Source: Alloteropsis semialata
Taxonomy: Eukaryota > Streptophyta > Magnoliopsida > Poales > Poaceae
Length of the DNA: 64,000 bases
NCBI GenBank assembly: GCA_004135705.1
Contig: CM014270.1
Location: 1,205,810-1,269,809 of the forward strand
Direction of reading: 5' to 3'
Below the pieces are notes generated by a model that saw nothing but the letters and a program-made list of their open reading frames with translations, made no database searches and was not told where the DNA came from. Made by a program: the position numbers and the translations under genes. Positions 56,117 through 64,000 of this stretch are shown one piece after another. How positions within the stretch are numbered: the first letter of the stretch is position 1; every line of letters begins with the position of its first letter.

Positions 56117-59100
56117 ATGGCCGGCGACCTGCGCCACCGCCGCACGCCGGCGGAGGACGGGGACGAGGGCGCGTCCTCTGCCGAGGCCGCCGCCGCCGCC
56201 AACGCCAAGGAGGGGGCGGAGGAGCGGAGTGGGAAGAGAAGGGAGGCGCTGGGGTGGCTGGAGTGGGGACGCGGCTGGATGTCCATCGTGGGGGAGTTCC
56301 TCTTCCAGCGCATCGCCGCCAGCCACCTCACCAACCCGCTCGAGCTGCCCCCGCTCGACGGTGTCTCCATCATCGTCACCGGCGCCACCAGCGGCATCGG
56401 GCTCGAGATCGCCAGGTCCCCATCCCACTCTCTCTTGTGGAGCTTTTATCCGGCCATTGCCGTTTGCCTGCTCCAGGATAGTTGCAACTTATGGCTGTTT
56501 TCTTCAATTCGAATGGATAATGAAGTAATGTATTCGAGACAGCGTATCTTTCTCAGTCTTTTTTGCTGATATAATTAAGAGAAGAGAGACCACATTTTTT
56601 TATAAAAAAGTAAAACTTTTTGTTGATTTATGTGGAGAACAAGCATGCATGGCTTGATGCATGATATCTTTCCGTACAGGTGAAATTTGACTTATGTGCC
56701 AACCAAAAATGAAGTATGTTAATTTTAGTATATGCATGACTCCGCATTTGTGCACATGTTAGTGACTTAAGTATTTTGGTTCTTGCTGGCCTTAAAAAAA
56801 ATATTTGGTTCTAGTTTTCGTGATGGTACCTCACTACCTCTACAAGGCTGGTAAAACGCCTGGGAAATACTTCACAATCTGACTGTGCTCAACAAGTCAA
56901 CCTGCATCTGGCCATCAAGTAGCTTAAAATGCTATGTTGTGTTTCACTGCTTTGTTGATTTTTCAGAACCTTGTTTTGATGTATCAGTCAATTAAGAAGA
57001 AAAACCATTCAACTGGAAGGTGTCCCTATTTACTCACCTCCATTTCATCTTGGAGAAACTAGTATTCTTGCCAGCTTCCCTTTAATCTGTGGGAGTTTTT
57101 ACGTGAAGTTGTGCTTGCATTAAACACTGTGTGATACTATAAATCAGCAAGCAGGCCTGCAAATGTGAGAGTCTTGCATCTTATTCTGAAGATGGTACTG
57201 ATCGGAACCCGTCGGTTTACCTTCATGATCATAACAGACAACTCACACAGGCTGGGGCGCATGTTGTGATGGCAGTTAGGAGACCCAAGGTGGCACAAGA
57301 GTTGATTCAGAAATGGCAGAATGAAAATTCAGAAACAGGAACACCACTAAATGCTGAGGTAACTTTGAAGATGCTTGCTATAGGGTCCTGGTTGATGGAT
57401 AAGGGGTTTTAACATGCTTAAGTATATTCCATACTGCGTGACCTGATTGTCGCCTCTTGACATTGCTTTGCTTTTCCAATTTGATGTTCTACCATCAATT
57501 TGAGCTTCTGATTTTATTTTGTCAAGAGGCATTATCTTAACCACTTATGGTTCCAAATAAAAAAAAACTACTTACATTGCCTATATTTACGCTCACACTT
57601 GAAGTCTATAATCAATAAAAAAGATATGCATATCCTTATTGGTTAAGACTAAAGGCACACTTATAACTTTGTTAGTCATAACTATTGATTTGGCTTATCT
57701 GCATGGTATTTGACTTCTCTTAAACATTCTCTTTTAGGTGATGGAGCTTGACCTGCTTTCCCTCGATTCGGTTGTAAAATTTGCTGATACTTGGAATGCT
57801 CGTATGGCACCCCTACATGTGTTGATCAACAATGCTGGAATCTTCGCTATAGGAGGTCTGCTTAATTATTAACACGTTCATTTGGATGTTGACTTTCTAG
57901 GACTTTTTTATGCATAGATGGTGTATTTGAGTCGTTTCAGAGATAATCGACTCTTTTGTTTTCATGTAGAGCCTCAGCGTTTTTCAAAGGATGGTCATGA
58001 AGAACACATGCAAGTAAACCATCTTGCACCTGCATTACTGGCGATGTTGCTTATACCTTCCCTTCTCCGAGGTTCTCCCAGCAGGATTGTTAACGTTAAT
58101 TCAATTGTGAGTTCTTTTCTCTAACCAATTCTCCTTTAGTGGGCACTTCTACCATAATGCAATCTACTAAGTTGATTTGGATCTGATGTCAATTTGGAAT
58201 CAACTAGTTGCTTCTACAGTTTTTACCATGAATGCAATCGACTATTTATCCAAGGCCAAACAATTGTGAATTCTGATATTGATTTGGAATCAGCTATGTC
58301 GCAATTCTACAGTTTTTCTTTCAATACACTAACAGCATCTGACATGCATGCCTCCAATTACAGATGCACACTGTAGGTTTTGTTGATGCTGAAGATATGA
58401 ACTTGAGAAAGCAGAAATATAGATGTTGGTTGGCATATTCAAATAGCAAGTTGGCACAGGTACTATGTTATTTGCTATACATTGCTAATTAAATGTTGTT
58501 CCCTTTTTGTTTTTCAACTGTTTTTTCTTCTGTTCTATCAGAACAAATGTGCTCTAATCTATACATGCTTTGCATGCTATTTCATGGTAGTTAGGTCTGA
58601 ATTATCCTTGTTTCACTCTCAGGTAAAATTTAGCAGCATGCTTCATAAGAGAATTCCTGCAGAAGCTGGCATCAACGTTATTTGTGCTTCTCCTGGGATT
58701 GTAGACACGAATGTTGTGAGTTCCATCTCCATATTATTTTTTCTCGAACCATTTGTGTTGTTTCATGAGGTGAATTCTTTTAACATGTAAAACATTCACA
58801 TTTGAGAAATATATAAAGGGTTGCAAGTTATCTGTCATGGTTAATTTAGCACAATGCCAGATGAAAAAGAACCTTATTTGAAAGGCATATATTGCTGGAT
58901 AAGTGGTTCACATGTACAACATATCAACCCATTCTTCTTTTCTTTTGTTTGTTTGTTTGCTAAATGCTGACACTCATTGCATCACACAGTCAAGAGACCT
59001 TTCTAATGTTGTCTAGCTGCCTATCATCTGATGTTTGCTAAATGTTGACACTCATTGCATGACACAGGCAAGAGATCTTCCTAAGGCTATTGTAGCTGCC

Positions 59101-59494
59101 TATCATCTGATTCCCTACTTCATATTTGATGCTCAAGAAGGTATTGAGCTTCTGTTTCCACCTTCTTTCATTTAACAACCTGTGCATCTTCTAATATACA
59201 CAAATATTATGTGTTGTATGCAAGTCAGGTTCTAGGAGTACATTGTTTGCGGCGTCTGACCCCCAAGTTCCAGAATACTGTGAGATGCTGAAGTCTGAAG
59301 ACTGGCCTGTTTGCGCTTGCATTTCATACGATTGCAATCCAATGAATGCATCTGAAGAGGCACACAACCTTGAAACTACCCAGCTGGTTTGGGAGAAGAC
59401 GCTTGAGATGATTGGACTTCCATCAGATGCCCTAGAGAAGCTCATCGCTGGGGAATTGGTTCAGTGCCGTTATGGACAACAGGAGACACAATAG
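56117..59494 (+). CDS. FEY: FEY-type short-chain dehydrogenase/reductase
   Basis: An SDR-family oxidoreductase; the Arabidopsis FOREVER YOUNG protein of this type affects leaf initiation in the shoot meristem. Exons: 56117-56415, 57238-57358, 57738-57855, 57970-58106, 58364-58459, 58623-58715, 59068-59140, 59229-59494, giving 400 aa, all in phase. The N-terminal extension (EALGWLEWGRGWMSIVGEFL ... LTNPLELPPLDG) precedes the NAD(P)-binding motif TGATSGIG. LDLLSLDSV, NNAG, the HMQVNHLAPALL helix, the active-site YSNSK and ASPGIVDTNV follow. The ending EEAHNLETTQLVWEKTLEMI ... CRYGQQ is FEY-specific. Exon 7 has a decayed duplicate just before it. The exon 1/intron 1 boundary is copied at 63650-63881. 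Confidence 0.92.
58954..59111 (+). repeat. Tandem duplication (78-79 bp) covering part of FEY exon 7
   Basis: Copy 1 (58954-59032) and copy 2 (59033-59111) share GTTTGCTAAATG, TGACACTCATTGCAT, ACACAG (acceptor), CAAGAGA and TAGCTGCCTATCATCTGAT. Copy 2 contains the real acceptor and the first 44 bases of exon 7. Copy 1 keeps an acceptor AG but has an in-frame-stop-like TAG and no donor of its own. Confidence 0.85.
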
Positions 59495-60136
59495 AATCAA
59501 ATAGATCCTAATCATAGTGCTTTTAATTTGCAGTTCAGTAGTGCTTTGTTCCTGTTCCTGATTAGAGCAATTTTATTGTATCTTATTGATCACCGAATTC
59601 GAAGGGGGAAACACATGGAAGAAGAGAGAAAAGAAGCTGAGTTTCATCAACAATTATGCATCTCTGCTCTAGTTTGAAGTCCTGGGGAATGTTTTTTTGT
59701 TGTTGGTGCGAAAAGGATATTGTAAAGAGTTGTAGAAATACATTTCCCCTGTTATTTGTCACTGATCAATGATAGTGCTATGTACTTGAAACAAGAATTA
59801 AAGAGGTACTCAGTTATTTTTTCATTTACGAAGGAAATATTAAATTTTTGCCATTGAGTTGAGCCCACTCCAAACGCAAACATATTTTCCTAGGTGAACA
59901 AACTTGATTTGTAGTAAAGCAGAGAATTCATGGATCGGCTGTTAGTGCATAAGCTGGGGATCCAGGGACGATGTTATTTAACATGTGACACTATTGTTCC
60001 CCTTTGCATGCGCTGACACGCTATGATGCTAACTCTGACGAGTACTAGCAATCCAATACAAATTGCTAATGCTCAAAGCGGGATCTTGGAAAACAAAGAT
60101 GAGACAGATACAGCTCCAACATATGATGCTCCAAGA

Positions 60137-60163
60137 CTCTCTCTCTCTCTCTCTCTCTCTCTC
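60137..60163. repeat. (CT)n microsatellite
   Basis: About 27 bp of CT dinucleotide. Confidence 0.95.
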
Positions 60164-60532
60164 AAAAATAATGGCGAGGTAGTATATGTAAAATCATACC
60201 GCACTGCACTGCACACGGTGACACAGAGACGAAGACGCAGCGAGTAGCAGGAGGTGCCAAAGTGGAACGATTGGCTGTGAAGCAAACTGCAGCTAGGACT
60301 CCAGTCCGTGTCTCCAGTGCGAATTCGAAGCAGCAGCAGAGTGTGGCTGTGCCATGGCAGAAGAGAAAGAAGAGCAGCACCCTGCCTGAGGTGTTCTTCC
60401 AGCCTCGCTGATCAACCGTTGGTTCTTCTGTAAGATGGTTTGCTGCTCATCATCATCCTCTTTGTGCACTGAACAACTTACTGCCAAATGTTGTTACGGA
60501 AGAATCGTGGTGTCTTCGTGTTGCTGAACAAC

Positions 60533-60576
60533 TCACCGCATCCTGGACAGCCGCTTCACTGTCAGGATGCGGTGAC
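60533..60576. repeat. Strong hairpin
   Basis: TCACCGCATCCTGGACAG and CTGTCAGGATGCGGTGA pair over 17 bp with a single bulged G, loop about 9 nt (CCGCTTCA core). CAAC/GTTG outside it extends the stem after a 2-nt bulge. No annotated gene covers it. Confidence 0.8.
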
Positions 60577-62996
60577 TGTTGGTCGTGTTGCTGACGTCGT
60601 CCTCCCCGTTGCCACCGCTCAGTTCTTGCTAAAGTTCATTGACTCTGTCGGTACTCTTTTTTTTTTTCAATTTCGCATGGGAATCGATAAGAAACCGTAC
60701 CATACCGTACGTGGATGCAATGGAATGCATGGCCAAGCTCAGGTAGCACTGCCAAACAAGCAGACCTGGACAGCACCAACGGCACCTACACCAATCGATA
60801 AGGAACCCTGGCTTCCCCATCCCCATTGACCCCGGCAGCCTACTCATCTTCGGTTAGCACCACTGACTCCCCCCCTCATCTAACAATTCAGTTGTTAGAA
60901 AAAGCTCTTTTTGGCTTCGTTCTCAACTGTAAAATATATGTGCACTTGCATCTATTGTAGGTGACATCGACTCGGCTATGTTGAGTTGCTCAGCCACAGC
61001 TAAAGCTGAAGATACTACAAGTTAGCGAAGCTCTAATGCTTTCTACGGAATAAACACAAATATGATATATATGTGGCGTTTCCAGCCAGAAGGAAAGGCT
61101 AGGAGAAAAAGAAAACAGATTGTACTAATATATAACCTACATGGTCATCACTTCACTGTTCCACATGGAAATGCAGCAAAAATTATGAGCAGCTCACAAT
61201 ACCATGAATGAAGGATTTTTTTTAAAAAACGATCAGGGTTGGGTTGCAGAAAGCGAAAAATGCAGAGCAAGATTTAAACATTAACACTATGGCGTCTCAT
61301 CGTCAAATGAACAAAGACAATCAAACTGCAATTATCCTTACATGGAGTCATGGACACGATCAAACTAAAGCGTTTCAACCAAGCATAACAACAGAAAAAG
61401 ATGAAATCCTGCAGTGCATCTTACTCTTAAGAAATAGAAATAAATTGACTGCTGTCAATTCAACAAATAATATGTCAAATAGAAGATGCAGCAACTCTGC
61501 CACTGCAGAGCTGATTTAGAGAAAGCAATCCTCAGCACCCAAATTCCAAGCAGCAAAACCTAAAAGGTCTACAGAGACTAATTCTGCTCATGCTCTTAGC
61601 AGTTTGGATTTGACTCTTCACATCCATGCTGCCATTTCGCAACTACTGGCTATATTGCACAAAATGCCCCTCGTCGATAATACTCTAAATCCTGATTTCG
61701 ACATGACTGCACAATACACCTAATCAAGCAATTAAAAATATTCAAAGGATAGGACACATGTAGAGCAATTATATTATACATACAAAACAATCCACTAATT
61801 GATGCATCTTTATGAATTTATGATACCACAGAACAAAAGAGCATATTATCAAATCTTAAAGAACCTGTAACATTTGTTGTAACCTAGACTGTTACTTAAA
61901 AATAACTTAAGTCATTACAAAGCTGCAGATGAACAGAACTACAGGAACCAGATAAGCAGACAGAACTTAAGAACCAGACAAGAAGATCAATAAATTGATG
62001 AACTGAGGATTCACAAAATACACAACCAGAGATGTGGTACAATGGCCACATACAGTGAGACAAGAGCTACAAATTCTCAAGCGCCATTCCCAGATACAAT
62101 TCCAATCAATAAAGTACCCTTAACACTAACAACGGCTATTACTACCACAAACCACAGCTACCCTTAACAGTGGTTACCCAATGTATTTCCCTTCCACAAG
62201 ACACATTTCCAAGGCATTCCATATTTCAATTACCATCATAGAAATTGCTTGAGCGCACAAATAAAAAAAATTGGCCATCTTTTATCAAACAATCAATAAA
62301 GATGAAACATGACATCACTAGTTCTCCAAAGAGGAAAACATAATAATGAAACAGATACTACATCAAAACCAATAGACTAATCTTACAAAGCATAAATATA
62401 AGGAATGATAGATTCATAATCCCGTGGCATCGATAGCAAGCAAAACTGAGAGTAGGGAATACGCTTCAAAGTATTGAACTAGGTAAAACAGCAATGAATG
62501 GAGAGGCATATAATTTCATCCTTAAATAACTAGACCTATCGCATTGGATGAGCGACAATGGGTCAATGCAAACAGATTTCCTAAAGCACTACCTAGTTTG
62601 TACACAGCTACTAACAGAAATCTACACAACACAGAAAACTACCATCAATCAGCTACTTAAGATGGCCATGCCTACACAAGTTTTCTACTGCCACATCCAT
62701 TCCACTTGCCAAGAAGATAGCTTAATTAAGTAACATGGAAGAAAATAATAAAACAGGTACTCGGGTAAAATTTAAATACTGCTCTCACATAACATAGATA
62801 TAAGGAACCCATTTCAGAATGCCTGAACAAAGGTAACAAGCAAAACCATACTTCAGTGGCCATCCAAAATCATAAAGGTTCAATACTAGGCTTAAAAGTC
62901 TAAACACTGAAGGTAAAGCAAGCTAGATATAAGATAAGCAGCTCCATTGACAGGAGACAAGCCAAGACCATCGACAATGATACCGCAAGCAATCGC

Positions 62997-63446
62997 TTAA
63001 CGGTAGGACTTCTGGAACCTGGCGCGGGCACCACGACCACCGAACTTTTTCGGTTCGCAGCGCCTTGGGTCGGCGACGAGGAGGGTGCGGTCGTAGCGGC
63101 CGAAGATGTCCTTGACCTCCTTCTTGGCGGCCTCGTCGACGTACTTCTGGTAGTAGGCGACGAGGGCCTTGGCGACGGCCTGGCGGATGGCGTAGATCTG
63201 CGACGTCTTCCCTCCGCCGCGGACGCGGATCCTCATGTCGATGTCTTTGAATCTGGAGCGGCCGGCGAGCAGGATGGGCTCGAAGGCCTTGAGGCGGAGG
63301 CCCTCCGGGCGGATGAGCTCTATCGGGGAGCCGTTCACCTTGATCAGCCCGCGCCCCGGCTTGGTGTAGGCCACGGCCACGGCCGTCTTCTTGCGGCCGA
63401 AGCACTGGACGGTGCCCGCGGTCGGGCGGGTGAGCACGGTAGCCAT
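62997..63446 (-). CDS. RPS16: 40S ribosomal protein S16 (uS9), single exon
   Basis: A cytosolic small-subunit ribosomal protein of the uS9 family, whose C-terminal tail reaches the decoding site. 149 aa, start ATG 63446-63444 (MATVLTRPTAGTVQCFGRKK), with VAYTKPGRGLIKVNGSPIEL, RVRGGGKTSQIYAIRQAVAK, YDRTLLVADPRRCEPKKFGG and the invariant C-terminal ARARFQKSYR. Length and ends are complete, and no intron is present in the coding region. The upstream TATA and telo-box are typical of plant ribosomal-protein genes. Confidence 0.97.
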   Translation of the reverse strand: MATVLTRPTAGTVQCFGRKKTAVAVAYTKPGRGLIKVNGSPIELIRPEGLRLKAFEPILLAGRSRFKDIDMRIRVRGGGKTSQIYAIRQAVAKALVAYYQKYVDEAAKKEVKDIFGRYDRTLLVADPRRCEPKKFGGRGARARFQKSYR

Positions 63447-63548
63447 GGTTGCGGTGGTGGCTGCTGGGATCGCAGCGGCGGCGGCGGCGGCGCAGGGTTT
63501 GGCGGTGGCGGCGGGGAGAGGGGAGCGAAAGCCGAAAGGAGAGAACCA

Positions 63549-63578
63549 ATATTTATACAGCCTTGAAGCGTTAGGGTT
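63549..63578 (-). promoter_or_regulatory. RPS16 core promoter: TATA box and telo-box
   Basis: On the minus strand TATAAATAT (63557-63549) lies about 103 bp before the ATG, and AACCCTAA (63578-63571), a telo-box, lies just upstream of it. Telo-boxes are characteristic of plant ribosomal-protein and translation genes. Confidence 0.7.
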
Positions 63579-63649
63579 ACGAGTGACCACCAGGCCTCTT
63601 TCTATGACAGGTGGGGTCAGTATGGGGCCCACTGCTGGAGTCCATCGTC

Positions 63650-63881
63650 CTTCCTCTTCCAGCGCATCGCCGCCAGCCAGAGCCCCCTCGCCAACGCGCT
63701 CGAGCTGCCCCCGCTCGACGGTGTCTCCATCATCGTCACCGGCGCCACCAGCGGCATCGGGCTCGAGATCGCCAGGTCCCCATCCCACTCTCTCTTGTGG
63801 AGCTTTTATCCGGCCATTGCCGTTTGCCTGCTCCAGGATAGTTGCAACTTATGGCTGTTTTCTTCAATTCGAATGGATAAT
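63650..63881 (+). pseudogene. Duplicated fragment of FEY exon 1 and intron 1
   Basis: From 63697 to 63881 the sequence is identical by eye to 56337-56521, covering 79 bp of FEY exon 1 including TGATSGIGLEIAR, the donor (GCCAG then GTCCCC) and 106 bp of intron. Weaker similarity reaches back to about 63640 (TCCATCGT, TTCCTCTTCCAGCGCATCGC). A 5-nt net length difference there breaks the frame relative to upstream, and there is no equivalent of the FEY ATG. The window ends before any exon 2 could appear, so a larger duplicate continuing beyond 64000 cannot be excluded. Confidence 0.88.
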
Positions 63882-64000
63882 TGAGCAATGTAATCATGTA
63901 AAACCATATAGTTCTGAGAGTTTAAGTTCCGATAGGGTTAATCATGTAATAGATGTTCTAGCTGCTGTGCTTGCTTCTGAACTCAACAGCGAGCGCGCTG

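Larger units (their letters stand above)
59495..62996. other. Intergenic, no gene recognised
   Basis: About 3.5 kb. 59495-59820 should be FEY 3' UTR. The rest holds a (CT)n tract at 60137-60163, a strong hairpin at 60529-60580, and AT-rich DNA. Frames at 60293-60487 (minus), 60488-60829 (plus) and 61244-61519 (plus) have no recognisable domains. 62700-62996 should include the RPS16 3' UTR. Confidence 0.55.

Noticed and set aside
1..64000. CRISPR arrays, bacterial operons, riboswitches, origins
   Set aside because: None is expected in plant nuclear DNA, and no array of identical spaced repeats or other prokaryotic feature was seen.

Overview
The window looks like nuclear DNA from a grass, most likely rice (Oryza) or a close relative. 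The evidence is split genes with GT-AG introns, a nuclear tRNA, a plant luminal-binding protein ending in HDEL, plant TFIIIA with its 5S-rRNA-mimic exon, yellow-stripe-like metal transporters, a PPR gene, chloroplast-targeted proteins, and many grass-type transposons (copia, L1-like LINE, hAT, Pong/Harbinger, Tourist-like and Mutator-like MITEs). From memory only, BiP1 followed by YSL7 and YSL8 matches the distal short arm of rice chromosome 2. Paralog numbers rest on that order and are not proven here. There is one assembly gap of exactly 1000 N (23879-24878) and one isolated N (8543).

Layout. 1-5.2 kb is nested transposon debris: a hAT-like end, a degenerate gag-like retroelement, and inside it an internally deleted copia element that still has a perfect 5-bp target duplication. 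7.46-8.70 kb is an L1-like retroposon. 11.1-14.7 kb is an eight-exon BiP gene (minus). 16.2-18.8 kb is a decayed Pong/Harbinger transposon, followed by two abutting MITEs (19.3-19.9 kb), a ~155-bp tandem repeat (20.0-20.6 kb), a broken F-box-type gene and a PERK first-exon fragment. 26.6-29.9 kb is TFIIIA (minus) carrying the P5SM regulatory exon. 30.4-32.0 kb is a PPR gene (minus).

33.1-42.1 kb is a cluster of three YSL genes. A minus-strand copy has an in-frame stop. It is head-to-head with an intact plus-strand copy (YSL7-like), which is tail-to-tail with an intact minus-strand copy (YSL8-like). 42.7 kb is tRNA-Val(AAC). 44.5-48.9 kb is LQY1 (minus), a thylakoid DnaJ-type zinc-finger protein whose third intron holds a LINE. 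49.5-54.0 kb is a six-exon chloroplast protein gene of the Arabidopsis At4g37920 type (minus). 56.1-59.5 kb is a FEY-type short-chain dehydrogenase (plus). 63.0-63.4 kb is ribosomal protein S16 (minus), and beside it lies a near-perfect copy of the FEY exon 1/intron 1 junction.

The genes do not form one pathway. BiP serves ER folding, TFIIIA and RPS16 serve ribosome production, YSLs move metal-nicotianamine complexes, LQY1 and the At4g37920-type protein act in the chloroplast, and the PPR protein probably acts in organelle RNA metabolism. I found no clearly new multi-gene system. The signals most worth checking are the 71-bp inverted repeat in the predicted YSL7 5' leader, the P5SM exon, the divergent exon structure and decay inside the YSL trio, and the recent FEY fragment duplication.
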